A stretch of DNA of 64,000 nt. Origin: Acidisoma silvae. Its GTDB lineage: Bacteria > Pseudomonadota > Alphaproteobacteria > Acetobacterales > Acetobacteraceae. How positions within the stretch are numbered: position 1 is the stretch's first letter; each line of letters opens with the position of its first letter. The notes beneath the pieces are model-generated. The model made no database searches, was not told the origin of the DNA, and saw nothing but the letters and a program-made list of their open reading frames with translations. The translations under genes were made by a program, and so were the position numbers. This document shows, piece by piece, positions 26,590 through 34,549 of this stretch. The DNA lies in the NCBI RefSeq assembly GCF_020618775.1, contig NZ_JAESVB010000001.1:558001-622000 (forward strand). The letters are read 5' to 3'.

Positions 26590-27051
26590 ATGAAACGGCT
26601 TAACCTTATGCGCTTCGCGGTGCCTGTGACTGCGGTGGCGCTGCTCGCCGGCTGCGCGGCACCGACGCCGACCGGCCCCACCATCACCTCCGTCCCGCCT
26701 GCGGGCAAAAATCTGACCCTGTTCCAGAACGAGGATTACAGCTGCCGCAACTATGCGCAGCAGGCCGTCGCCTATCCGGCGGCGACGCAGAAGACGCAGC
26801 AGAACGGTGTGGTAACGGCGGCTGTCGGCACCGGCATCGGCGCGGCGGCCGGCGCGCTGCTGGGCGCGGCGGCAGGCAATGCGGGCATGGGTGCGGCGAT
26901 CGGCGCAGGTGCCGGTCTGCTCGGCGGTTCGGCCGTCGGCGCTGGCCAGACCCAGCGGGCCGGCCAGGGCCTACAGCAGATCTACAACAACGCCTATGCG
27001 CAGTGCATGACGTCCAAAGGCAACGGCATCGTCACGGGTTACGGTTATTAA
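26590..27051 (+). CDS. Glycine-zipper lipoprotein
   Basis: 153 residues. A lipoprotein signal peptide ends in the lipobox LLAGC (Cys22). The mature part has a conserved DYSCRNYAQQA segment and then a glycine zipper of about 55 residues (GTGIGAAAGALLGAAAGNAG and onward). It closes with QQIYNNAYAQCMTSKGN, whose Cys could pair with the one in DYSC. The family is probably attached to the outer membrane; its function is not established. GGGAGACGAC precedes the ATG. The 132 bases upstream include TACAAT at 26521, a possible -10 without a convincing -35. Confidence 0.82.
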   Translation: MKRLNLMRFAVPVTAVALLAGCAAPTPTGPTITSVPPAGKNLTLFQNEDYSCRNYAQQAVAYPAATQKTQQNGVVTAAVGTGIGAAAGALLGAAAGNAGMGAAIGAGAGLLGGSAVGAGQTQRAGQGLQQIYNNAYAQCMTSKGNGIVTGYGY

Positions 27052-27070
27052 TCGCTAAACGGGCTTTAAT

Positions 27071-27094
27071 GCGCGGAGGGAGTTCTCTCCGCGC
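27071..27094 (+). terminator. Hairpin after the lipoprotein gene
   Basis: GCGCGGAG (27071-27078) and CTCCGCGC (27087-27094) form a perfect 8-bp stem, 19 bases after the stop codon. No T-run follows, so it may stabilise the 3' end or be a weak terminator. Confidence 0.4.
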
Positions 27095-27112
27095 AAATCG
27101 CCCCCATCTAGT

Positions 27113-27153
27113 TTGCAATGGGCCATGCCGGTGTGACGGGCATGGCAATGCAA
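27113..27153 (+). promoter_or_regulatory. Leader stem-loop upstream of csbD
   Basis: GCCATGCC (27122-27129) pairs perfectly with GGCATGGC (27139-27146). Beyond a small internal loop, TTGCA (27113-27117) pairs with TGCAA (27149-27153). The stem ends just before the ribosome site GGAAGAAGGGG and 20 bases before the start codon. It could be an operator dyad or an RNA hairpin affecting translation; sequence alone does not decide. Confidence 0.4.
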
Positions 27154-27173
27154 CTGGAAGAAGGGGCTGCACT

Positions 27174-27638
27174 ATGAATCAGGACCACGTCGAAGGTGCC
27201 TTTTCCGAAGCGAAAGGTACCATCAAGGAAGGTATCGGTAACCTGACGGGCGATGCCAAGACGGAAGCCGAGGGCAAGGTCGATCAGTTTGCCGGCCGCG
27301 CCCAGCAGACCTGGGGCGACGCTCGCGATGCGATCGATTCCGCAGCGGCAACCGCTGCCGAGGCCGTTTCCGAGGCCGCAAGCCATGCACCCGGCAAGTT
27401 CCGCGACACGGCGGAGAGCGTGAAAGCGACTGCCAGCCAGGTCGGCAGCAAGGTCTATGAGGCCGGTTCCTCGGCCGGTCAGACCATCGCCAGCACGGTG
27501 AAGGAGCAGCCTCTGCTGAGCCTGATCGGCGTGGCCGCCATCGGCTATCTGGCGGGCTATCTGCTGCATTCGCCGTCCAGCCCGTTCACGGCCGAACCCG
27601 AGCCCCGCTACCGCCGCGCGATCCGCCGCTGGAGCTGA
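27174..27638 (+). CDS. CsbD-family stress protein with C-terminal membrane helix
   Basis: 154 residues. The N-terminal 55 residues are a CsbD domain (VEGAFSEAKGTIKEGIGNLT, then GDAKTEAEGKVDQFAG). The middle is Ala/Ser/Glu-rich helix with repeated AEAVSEAASHA/SVKATASQVGS-like heptads. Residues about 120-140 are a glycine-zipper membrane helix (LLSLIGVAAIGYLAGYLLH) like that of ElaB/YqjD-type ribosome-associated proteins, so the product looks like a CsbD-DUF883 composite anchored in the inner membrane. Start ATG 27174 has AAGGGG 7 bases upstream. Stress induction is usual for CsbD genes but not shown here. Confidence 0.82.
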   Translation: MNQDHVEGAFSEAKGTIKEGIGNLTGDAKTEAEGKVDQFAGRAQQTWGDARDAIDSAAATAAEAVSEAASHAPGKFRDTAESVKATASQVGSKVYEAGSSAGQTIASTVKEQPLLSLIGVAAIGYLAGYLLHSPSSPFTAEPEPRYRRAIRRWS

Positions 27639-27644
27639 AACAAC

Positions 27645-27722
27645 GTCATCCCCGTGCTTGTCACGGGGATCTTCTTTTGCCGACGCCCAGATAAGAAGAT
27701 CCCGGCTCAAAGCCGGGATGAC
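27645..27722. repeat. Paired palindromic repeat, copy C
   Basis: The left half (27645-27676, GTCATCCCCG...ATCTTCTT) and right half (27693-27722, read on the other strand GTCATCCCGG...ATCTTCTT) face each other across 16 bases. Each half is itself a hairpin. The ATCTTCTT ends match those of the GIY-YIG element at 60963-61335. It starts 7 bases after the csbD stop and lies between convergent genes, so it may also act as a two-way terminator. Confidence 0.8.
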
Positions 27723-27759
27723 GTCTGTCACGGGCGGTCCCGCGACAGTCTGATAAACA

Positions 27760-28572
27760 CTAACCCTCAGAAATCTCGGTTTCCGCAGGCAGAATGCTTG
27801 AAACCGCTTCGCTGAACTGAACCGCGTCCGGCATCTCTGTCACCGAGCCATCCGCCAGCATCGGGCGCCAGGCGCCCCCGGACAGAATTTCGCACGGCTG
27901 AAAGCGCGTCTTATAGGCCATCTTGCGACTCTCAGCGACCCAATAGCCCAGATAGACATAGGGCAGGCCCATCGCCCGCGCCTGATGCACAAGATTGAGT
28001 ATCGTGAAGGTGCCGAGCGATTTGAAGGCTCCGTCCGCTTCATAGAAGCTGTAAACGGCCGAGAGCCCGTCTCCCAATTTGTCCACCAGGCAGCAGCCGA
28101 CCAGGCGCTGGGCCGGATCGCGAAACTCCGTCAGAAAAGTTTCGATCGGCGTATCTTCCACCATGGCGCGGTAATCGTAGAAGCTCATCGCCGCCATATC
28201 GCCGTCGCCATGTCGCGCACGCTGGTAGCGCTGGAATAGCTGGAACTGCTCCACCGTCGCGATGGCCGGTACCTCGCGGCCGGTCAGCGCCAAATTGACG
28301 CGCGCAATGCGGCGCAGCCCGCGATCAGGCTCGAACAGGTTTACAGGAATCCGGATTGGCACGCAGGCCTTGCAGCTCGGGCATACCGGCGCATAGGCGA
28401 TGTTGTGGCTGCGGCGAAAGCCGGCGCGGGACAGCCGATCATGCAAGGCTTCCGAATCGGGGCCGGTAAGTTCCGTCACCACCTTGCGTTCAGTGCGCCC
28501 CGGCAGATAGGGGCAGGGCAAAGGCGCGGTCGTGTAGAAGAAATTCGGTCGGCGGATCGTCCGGTAGTTCAT
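27760..28572 (-). CDS. bpt: Aspartate/glutamate leucyltransferase (N-end rule)
   Basis: 270-residue Bpt/Ate-type enzyme transferring Leu from Leu-tRNA to N-terminal Asp or Glu, which marks proteins for ClpAP. Seen: APLPCPYLPGRTERKVV near the N-terminus with the conserved Cys-Pro-Tyr, FRRSHNIAYAPVCPSCKACV, AVYSFYEAD, and VYLGYWVAESRKMAYKTRF near residue 215, the acyltransferase core. The length is usual. It converges on csbD across palindromic repeat copy C, and the RDD gene is the next gene upstream on the same strand (65-base gap). Confidence 0.93.
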   Translation of the reverse strand: MNYRTIRRPNFFYTTAPLPCPYLPGRTERKVVTELTGPDSEALHDRLSRAGFRRSHNIAYAPVCPSCKACVPIRIPVNLFEPDRGLRRIARVNLALTGREVPAIATVEQFQLFQRYQRARHGDGDMAAMSFYDYRAMVEDTPIETFLTEFRDPAQRLVGCCLVDKLGDGLSAVYSFYEADGAFKSLGTFTILNLVHQARAMGLPYVYLGYWVAESRKMAYKTRFQPCEILSGGAWRPMLADGSVTEMPDAVQFSEAVSSILPAETEISEG

Positions 28573-28637
28573 CGCCGCTTTAAGCCTCCCGCCTCAGGCG
28601 TCACGCTGTCTCAGGCCCTTGTCACACAGCATCTTCG

Positions 28638-29105
28638 TCACCAGCGGCGCGGTGCCACCGCACCGGCGCGCACGACGACGAGTCCTGAGATCATGTCATG
28701 GATGGTCCGGCGGCGATGGGTAAAAAAAGCGATACCCAGCCAAATCACACCGGCCAGCAACGTCAGATACAGCAACACCGTAAAGGCGATGCCTTGCAGC
28801 AGCGTCGGCCGGCCAAGATCGTCCGCGCGGCGGGTCTGAAGCCCGGCGAGCATCTGGCCTGGAGTGGCCATAGCGGGGCTCGCCATGAAACAGGCCTCGT
28901 AGATCAGTCCGACGATCAGGACGAGATGCGCCGGTCCATGCAGAAGCCCCAGGCTCATGACATGGATGACGGCGAAACTGACGGAAAGGCTGAGCGTCAG
29001 AAGCATGATCAGAAGGCTGTCGGCGATGAACGCGCCGACCCGGCGGCTGGGCACGCCCCAGGTCAGGCTGTCATCGTCGATCGGCATGGCGTTGATCGTT
29101 GTCAC
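28638..29105 (-). CDS. RDD-family membrane protein
   Basis: 155 residues. The RDD signature RRVGAFIADSLLIML at residues 21-35 (Arg, Asp, Asp spacing) begins the first of three helices; the others are VLIVGLIYEACFMASPA and IAFTVLLYLTLLAGVIWLGI, and RRRTIHDMISGLVVV closes the domain. The function is uncertain (some RDD proteins act as ion exchangers). The GTG at 29105 overlaps the stop of the acylase gene by 4 bases (GTGA); an internal ATG at 29087 is an alternative. Confidence 0.8.
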   Translation of the reverse strand: MTTINAMPIDDDSLTWGVPSRRVGAFIADSLLIMLLTLSLSVSFAVIHVMSLGLLHGPAHLVLIVGLIYEACFMASPAMATPGQMLAGLQTRRADDLGRPTLLQGIAFTVLLYLTLLAGVIWLGIAFFTHRRRTIHDMISGLVVVRAGAVAPRRW

Positions 29106-31432
29106 GAATGCGACTGTGGCATGATCCTGATCTGGCGGGAAACAACATTCGGTTCCGGTCCGAGTTGCACGCGGCCGCCCGCGCGCCAGCGTTGCAGGAA
29201 ATCGAAAGCATGGGGGTCCAGGATATCGCCGGACTGACCCGGCGCGATGACGAAAAGACTGCGGTCCAGATTGGCGATGTCATAGACCCCGCGCAGTTCC
29301 GGCCCTTGCACGGCGGTGAATTCCTGCCGGCGCGGGCCGAAGCCAGGGGCCGCGACATTGATGGTGCTTGCGTCACCGCCCACCGAAATCATCGTCCGGC
29401 CCAGAAAGCCCAGCAGCGGCAGCCGGGCCAGCACGGGATGCGCGAAGAGCGCGGCATGCACATTGCCCCAGCGCCAGTCATCCGCGTCGGTGCCGTAGAA
29501 ATGCTTGAGATCGGCGACCGCATGTTCCAGCGACTGGTGCAGCAGCGGCCTGCAATCGCTCTGGCACCATAGATCGGCCGCGCTATGGCCCGGTGGGGTG
29601 CCGGCCGGCGGGGGCAGCAGCAATGACTGGACGAAACTGTCCATCAGCACCGGCGCACTATCCGGGTCCACGCCGCCGGCCGTCAGCACCGCATTGCCGA
29701 AATCATGAATCCAGGCATTGAAGATCAGCGGCTGCGGCAGATCGCGCGTCATGCTGCCGTCCCAATGATGCAGCAGGCCGAGGGCCTTGGCGGCCGGGTC
29801 ATCGGCCGGCACCGTCACGCCGGTCAGCACGGGCAGCAATCGGCGCGCATAGTCGCTGACCACATCCATCTGCATGCCGGCAAAACGGGCGAGGGTCTGC
29901 GGGCGCTGCGCCGCCAGCAAGTCGCGGATGCGGGTGCTGCGCCAGTCGCCATAGACGTCACGGCTGATATTGACCGGAAAGCCGGGGCGCACCGTCGGCT
30001 CATTGGCATTGACCAGCACGCCCGAGGGCGGATTGACGCTATGGGGCAAGGCTTCGCCGGCCGCCCAGCCGGTCCAGTCATGCGCGCCGTCCGCGCCGTC
30101 CTGCGGCCAGGCGCCGTCGCCGGCGCGGCGGAGGGGAATGCGCCCCGTTGTATAGAGGGCGATATTGCCGCCGGTATCGACCGCCATCAGATTCATCACC
30201 GGGCTGGTGATCTGCGGCGCCGCGCGCCCGACATCCGCGACGCGACTGGCATGGTCCAGCATCAGCAGACCGTCGGCGTCGGTGTCATGCGGGGCAAGAT
30301 TGCCCATATCCACCGCCAGCACCGTATGGGCGGCAGGGTCGTCTGCAATCACCGGCCCGTGGCGGGTCGTCAGCACGTCCATCACCACATCGGCCGCGCC
30401 ACGCACATGAATGACCTCGCGGCGATGGCCGAAGGGCTGCGGCCCGCCGGGTGTCTCGTAATGCTGCCCGTCCGCCGTCACGTGTTCGATGAAAATGTCC
30501 TGCGTGTCCCCACCCGCATCGGTGAAGGTCCAGGCGACATGGTCGTTATGGCCGATCAGCACGAAGGGCAGGCCGGGTACGGTGGCGCCGGCCAGCATGC
30601 CGCTGGGCGTGTCGATCCGCGCCAGATACCAGATGCCGGGAAAGCCGAAGGCCAGATGCGGGTCGCCCGCCAGCAAAGGCTGGCCGGTATCGGTATGCGC
30701 GCCAGAGACGGCCCATTCGTTCGACGCCTGGGCCGGCAGCGTGAAGGGGGCTGGGAACTGCCGGATCTGGCTCAGCGCATTGGCCGCGAGCTTGGTGACA
30801 GACACCGGATAGGCTGGGCCTGCCAGCGCCTGATCGGCTGGCGGCACGGCGGCACTGGCCGCCGGCCAAAGGGACTCGATCTTGTCCTGCGGCAGCTTGC
30901 CGGACAGTGCGAGCCGGGCCAGTTCGGTGCGCCAATTGCCCGAAAGCCACAGGCCCATGGTCTTGCCCCAGAGCAGGCTGTCGACCACCGTCCAGGGCGC
31001 CGGCTTGCCGAGGAGCAAATATTCCGGCGCGGTGAAGCGGCCGCGCTTTTGCAGCCAGGCATTCACGCCATCCGCATAGGCCTGAAGCTCCGCCTTGGCC
31101 TTGGGCGAGAGGTCGCGCAGATCGGCTTCGGCGCTGGCGCGGATGCCCAGCATCCGCATTTCGCGGTCATTCGGGAGGGCGGCGGCCCCGAGCAATTGCG
31201 CCAGATCGCCGCCAGCGGCCCGGCGCATCAGATCCATTTGAAAGAAACGGTCGCGGGCGTGGATATAGCCGAGCGCCGCCGCCGCATCGGTATCCGACCC
31301 CGCGCGGATGAAGGGAATGTCGTTGCTGTCGAAGGTGACGCCGACCGGGTCGGTGACGGCGGCCAGTTGCAGCGTGTCGTCCTGCGGCGGCAGAATACGC
31401 CAGATCAGCGCGGCCAGACCCACCACCAGCAA
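29102..31432 (-). CDS. Penicillin acylase family Ntn-hydrolase
   Basis: At least 776 residues of the penicillin/cephalosporin/AHL acylase family, a precursor that cuts itself so that an internal Ser becomes the N-terminal nucleophile. The alpha part shows IPFIRAGSDTDAAAALGYIH and ARDRFFQMDLMRR. The likely nucleophile lies in AQASNEWAVSG, followed by LLAGDPHLAFGFPGIWY and IGHNDHVAWTFTDAGGDTQD. The 3' end holds VYDIANLDRSLFVIAPGQSG. The substrate may be an amide such as an acyl-homoserine lactone, but this is not determinable. First usable start is TTG at 31432; coding sense seems to continue upstream (see findings). It is followed by the RDD gene with a 4-base overlap. Confidence 0.85.
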   Translation of the reverse strand: MLVVGLAALIWRILPPQDDTLQLAAVTDPVGVTFDSNDIPFIRAGSDTDAAAALGYIHARDRFFQMDLMRRAAGGDLAQLLGAAALPNDREMRMLGIRASAEADLRDLSPKAKAELQAYADGVNAWLQKRGRFTAPEYLLLGKPAPWTVVDSLLWGKTMGLWLSGNWRTELARLALSGKLPQDKIESLWPAASAAVPPADQALAGPAYPVSVTKLAANALSQIRQFPAPFTLPAQASNEWAVSGAHTDTGQPLLAGDPHLAFGFPGIWYLARIDTPSGMLAGATVPGLPFVLIGHNDHVAWTFTDAGGDTQDIFIEHVTADGQHYETPGGPQPFGHRREVIHVRGAADVVMDVLTTRHGPVIADDPAAHTVLAVDMGNLAPHDTDADGLLMLDHASRVADVGRAAPQITSPVMNLMAVDTGGNIALYTTGRIPLRRAGDGAWPQDGADGAHDWTGWAAGEALPHSVNPPSGVLVNANEPTVRPGFPVNISRDVYGDWRSTRIRDLLAAQRPQTLARFAGMQMDVVSDYARRLLPVLTGVTVPADDPAAKALGLLHHWDGSMTRDLPQPLIFNAWIHDFGNAVLTAGGVDPDSAPVLMDSFVQSLLLPPPAGTPPGHSAADLWCQSDCRPLLHQSLEHAVADLKHFYGTDADDWRWGNVHAALFAHPVLARLPLLGFLGRTMISVGGDASTINVAAPGFGPRRQEFTAVQGPELRGVYDIANLDRSLFVIAPGQSGDILDPHAFDFLQRWRAGGRVQLGPEPNVVSRQIRIMPQSHS

Positions 31433-31666
31433 TCCGACGACGGCTCCGGCCCATGCCAGCCGGCGTCGCCAGCGGCGCGGCAGAAGGCTGATACGACGGG
31501 GTTTGCCTGGCTTTTTGGCCCTGGGCGCGTTCTGAGCGATGGTCTCGGTCCCCGTGGTTGAAAGCGGCCGCTTGTCAGGTTCATGAGTGTCGCAGAAGAT
31601 TCAAGCGCAGTCTTCATGACAGGCGCCGCCAGGTGCCGGAACCAGACGGATCACAGGAGGCTTTCC

Positions 31667-32506
31667 ATGCAGCCGCGCCAGAAGACCCTGCGCTATCTCC
31701 TCGCTGATGGCTTTCATGACATGGCCTATGTGGCTTGGGGAGAGCCGGATCGCCCGCCCGTCGTCTGTGTCCATGGGCTGACCCGCCAGGGGCGGGATTT
31801 CGACCGGCTGGCGCGGGCCTTGGCATCCGATTTTTATGTTCTTTGCCCGGACCTGCCGGGTCGCGGCCGGTCGGACTGGCTGGCCGGGCCGGATTTCTAT
31901 CAGCCGCTGACCTATGTGACCGCGCTGGCCGCCTTGCTGGCCACCCTGCCGCCGGCTGTGCATTGGGTTGGTACTTCCTTGGGCGGCATCTGCGGCATGA
32001 TCCTGGCGGCGCAAGGCAAGACGCCGCTGACCAAACTGGTGCTGAACGATGTCGGTCCCTTCATCCCGGCGGCGGCCATCGCGCGCATCCAGCACTACAT
32101 GCAGCCGGCGCCTGTTTTGCCTGACAGGGGCGCGCTGGAAGCGTTGCTGCGCGTCATCCATGCTTCCTTCGGCGTGCCGGACGATGACGGCTGGGCCGAG
32201 ATGGCGGAGCATTCCGGCCGTGACCTGGCGGAAGGCGGCATCACGCTTCACTACGACCCAGCGATCGGCGAGGCCTTTAACGGGCAGCCCGCCGCCGACG
32301 TTGACCTGAGCATGTTCTGGGAAAAGATCACGATACCGACTTTCACGATCCGTGGCGCGTTGAGCGATCTCCTTTTGCCGGAGACGCTGGCGGCGATGGA
32401 GAAAGCCGGATCGCGCAGTCTGGTTCTGCCCGAAATCGGCCACGCGCCGTCCCTGATGGATGACAAAACCATCTCCGCCATCCGGGGGTTTCTGCTAGAA
32501 AATTGA
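31667..32506 (+). CDS. Alpha/beta-fold hydrolase
   Basis: 279 residues. Seen: PPVVCVHGLTRQGRDFDRLA (oxyanion region), LCPDLPGRGRSDWL, the nucleophile elbow VGTSLGG (Ser near residue 103), and LPEIGHAPSLMD with the catalytic His. The family covers esterases, lactonases and dehalogenases; no specific substrate is indicated. The ATG at 31667 has a full AGGAGG 6 bases upstream, which decides against an upstream in-frame ATG at 31583. It is divergent from the acylase gene, so the short region between them may serve both. Confidence 0.85.
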   Translation: MQPRQKTLRYLLADGFHDMAYVAWGEPDRPPVVCVHGLTRQGRDFDRLARALASDFYVLCPDLPGRGRSDWLAGPDFYQPLTYVTALAALLATLPPAVHWVGTSLGGICGMILAAQGKTPLTKLVLNDVGPFIPAAAIARIQHYMQPAPVLPDRGALEALLRVIHASFGVPDDDGWAEMAEHSGRDLAEGGITLHYDPAIGEAFNGQPAADVDLSMFWEKITIPTFTIRGALSDLLLPETLAAMEKAGSRSLVLPEIGHAPSLMDDKTISAIRGFLLEN

Positions 32507-32627
32507 TGCGGCCCCCGCATAATGCACAGCTTCCTTCCCCCAGCGCATAGCCGGGGGAGGGCATGAGCCATAATTTCACTTGCGCCCGGGGGCTGTGGAC
32601 CCCATAACCCGCCGCCTTGGCCCCAGG

Positions 32628-32650
32628 GGACATGCTACGGTGGCATGTCC
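32628..32650 (+). promoter_or_regulatory. Inverted repeat in the speD leader
   Basis: Perfect 8-base arms GGACATGC and GCATGTCC around a 7-base loop, ending 33 bases before the speD start. A smaller GGGG/CCCC hairpin lies at 32589-32603. They may be an operator or leader-RNA structure; no known riboswitch consensus was recognised. Confidence 0.4.
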
Positions 32651-32683
32651 AACAGGCCGTCTACTGGTTGAGGGAGCATGCGC

Positions 32684-33145
32684 ATGAACGCACTTGCCCG
32701 ACTGGGGATGGTCTCGGATTTCCCGAGCGAGAACCAGACGTCTGCAACGGCCGATCAGGCTGAAGAGCAGAAGGATTATTGGATCGAACGCGACGGGCAG
32801 CGCTTTGCTGGCGTCCATCTACTGGTCGATCTTTGGGGAGCGAGCAACCTCGCCGAACCGGATCATATCGACCGTGCGCTGCGCGAAGCCGCGACGGTTT
32901 CCGGTGCGACGATCCTGCATTCGCACTTCCATCACTTCTCGCCCAACGGCGGCGTGTCCGGCGTGCTGGTGCTGGCGGAGAGCCATATCTCCATCCACAC
33001 CTGGCCTGAGAAGAACTTCGCTGCCATCGACATGTTCATGTGCGGCGACTGCGACCCCAATCGCGGCATTCCGGTGCTGGAAGCGGCCTTCTCGCCGTCG
33101 CGCATTGACCTGGACGAGCAGCGCCGCGGCAGCCGCGGCGAATAA
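32684..33145 (+). CDS. speD: S-adenosylmethionine decarboxylase proenzyme
   Basis: 153-residue class 1 bacterial AdoMetDC. It supplies the aminopropyl donor for spermidine. The precursor cleaves itself at Glu99-Ser100 in LAESHISIHTWPE to create the pyruvoyl cofactor. His in HSHFHHFSPNGG and Cys in MFMCGDCDP are the other conserved active-site residues. The C-terminal tail is short and basic. ATG 32684 is favoured over 32678 because AGGGAG is then 7 bases upstream rather than 1. speE follows after 102 bases that contain a strong hairpin. Confidence 0.95.
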   Translation: MNALARLGMVSDFPSENQTSATADQAEEQKDYWIERDGQRFAGVHLLVDLWGASNLAEPDHIDRALREAATVSGATILHSHFHHFSPNGGVSGVLVLAESHISIHTWPEKNFAAIDMFMCGDCDPNRGIPVLEAAFSPSRIDLDEQRRGSRGE

Positions 33146-33188
33146 GTCTTTCTACGCCTCTCTCTCTCCCTACCGAATACCAGGCCGT

Positions 33189-33219
33189 CCCGTTCGCCAT
33201 GATACGCATGGCGGGCGGG
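33189..33219 (+). other. Intercistronic stem-loop between speD and speE
   Basis: CCCGTTCGCCATG (33189-33201) pairs with CATGGCGGGCGGG (33207-33219) over 13 bp including two G-T pairs, with a 5-base loop ATACG. No T-run follows, so termination is unlikely. The stem ends 28 bases before the speE start; mRNA processing or translational control is possible. Confidence 0.5.
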
Positions 33220-33247
33220 CCAGCGCCTATCGACCTGGAGCCCCGGC

Positions 33248-34114
33248 ATGGCAACTGACAGCTGGCTGAACGAGACCCTGTACCCCGGTTGGGGCCAGCG
33301 TTTTCGCGTCACGCGCGAATTGGCGCGTGTGCAAAGCGACTTTCAGGACATCGTGGTCTTCGAAAGCGAATCCCACGGCCGCGTGCTGGTGCTGGACGGC
33401 GCTATCCAGATCACCGAAGGCGATGAATTCGTCTATCAGGAAATGCTGACGCATGTGCCTTTGCTCGCGCATGGCAATGCGAAGCGCGTGCTCATCATCG
33501 GCGCCGGTGACGGCGGCGTGCTGCGCCGTGTGCTGGAACACAGCACCGTCGAAAAGGCTGTGATGTGCGAGATCGACGGCGAAGTCGTGCGCCTGTCGAA
33601 GGAATTTCTGCCCTCGATCGCGGGCGACGCCTGGACCAATCCGCGCGGCGAAGTGATCATCGGTGACGGCATCGACTATGTGCGGCGTGCGCCGGATGCG
33701 AGCTTCGACGTCATCATTGTCGATTCCACCGATCCGATCGGCGTCGGCGAGGTTCTGTTCACCGATGAATTCTATCAGAACAGCGCCCGCATCCTGACGG
33801 AAGGCGGCCTGATCGTGAATCAGTGCGGCGTGCCCTTCATGCAGGCCGACGAGCTGCGTGAAACCAGCCTGCGCCGCCGCCAGTTCTTTCCGCATGTCGG
33901 CGCCTATGTCGCGGCCGTGCCGACCTATGTGGGAGGCTTCATGACGCTGGGCTGGGCCGGCAAGCAGCCCGGTACCGCTACGGTCGATGTGTCAACCATC
34001 CGTGCGCGGGCCGAGACGGCGGGCATTTTGGGCAACACCCGCTACTGGACGCCGGAAGTGCATTTCTCGGCCTTCCAACTGCCGCCTTATATCGCCGAGC
34101 ATCTGCCGGCCTGA
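33248..34114 (+). CDS. speE: Spermidine synthase (polyamine aminopropyltransferase)
   Basis: 288-residue cytoplasmic enzyme moving the aminopropyl group from decarboxylated AdoMet to putrescine. Seen: QITEGDEFVYQEMLTHVPLL, the nucleotide loop LIIGAGDGGVLRRVLEH, EIDGEVV (acidic residue for the donor), the catalytic IVDSTDPIGVGEVLFT, and YWTPEVHFSAFQLP at the C-terminus. The length is standard. It is paired with speD as a two-gene spermidine unit and followed 18 bases later by crcB. Confidence 0.96.
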   Translation: MATDSWLNETLYPGWGQRFRVTRELARVQSDFQDIVVFESESHGRVLVLDGAIQITEGDEFVYQEMLTHVPLLAHGNAKRVLIIGAGDGGVLRRVLEHSTVEKAVMCEIDGEVVRLSKEFLPSIAGDAWTNPRGEVIIGDGIDYVRRAPDASFDVIIVDSTDPIGVGEVLFTDEFYQNSARILTEGGLIVNQCGVPFMQADELRETSLRRRQFFPHVGAYVAAVPTYVGGFMTLGWAGKQPGTATVDVSTIRARAETAGILGNTRYWTPEVHFSAFQLPPYIAEHLPA

Positions 34115-34132
34115 TCGAAGAAGGTCGGCGAT

Positions 34133-34528
34133 ATGAACGCGACGACCTATCTTTTGGTGGCAGCGGGCGGTGCCTTGGGCACCGTCGGCCGCGCCTGGCT
34201 CGGCCTTTTCGTCGGCCGCACGCTGGGCTTCGGCTTTCCCTTGGGAACGCTGATCATCAATATCCTGGGCTCGGCCGTTATCGGCATCGTGGCGGCGACG
34301 GCGCTGCCGTCCAGCCGCTCGATCGTCGGCCCAGAACTCCGCGTCTTCCTCATGGTCGGCATCTGCGGCGGTTTCACGACCTTCTCATCCTTCAGCTTGC
34401 AGACATTTGAATTGCTGCGGGAAGGGCGTGCGGCGGCGGCCTTCGCGAATGTCGCGCTCTCCGTTGTCATTTGCCTGATCGTCACCGCCGTCGGCTATCT
34501 GGGTACCGCGTCGCTGCTGTCGCGCTAA
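34133..34528 (+). CDS. crcB: Fluoride ion channel CrcB/Fluc
   Basis: 131-residue four-helix membrane protein that forms dual-topology dimers and lets fluoride leave the cell. Seen: GGALGTVGRAWLGL in helix 1, PLGTLIINILGSAVIGI in helix 2 (conserved Asn), and GICGGFTTFSSFSLQT with the Phe box and sodium-site break in helix 3. The spacing to speE is only 18 bases, with GAAGG as ribosome site, leaving no room for a fluoride riboswitch; it is presumably read through from speDE. Confidence 0.94.
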   Translation: MNATTYLLVAAGGALGTVGRAWLGLFVGRTLGFGFPLGTLIINILGSAVIGIVAATALPSSRSIVGPELRVFLMVGICGGFTTFSSFSLQTFELLREGRAAAAFANVALSVVICLIVTAVGYLGTASLLSR

Positions 34529-34549
34529 CCGCTGTACCTGCCGCGTCAT

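Noticed and set aside
32535-32560. CCCCC/GGGGG hairpin after the alpha/beta hydrolase as a terminator
   Set aside because: The stem is short and is not followed by a T-run.
34115-34132. Possible fluoride riboswitch before crcB
   Set aside because: Only 18 bases separate speE and crcB, too few for the aptamer, and no conserved pieces are seen.
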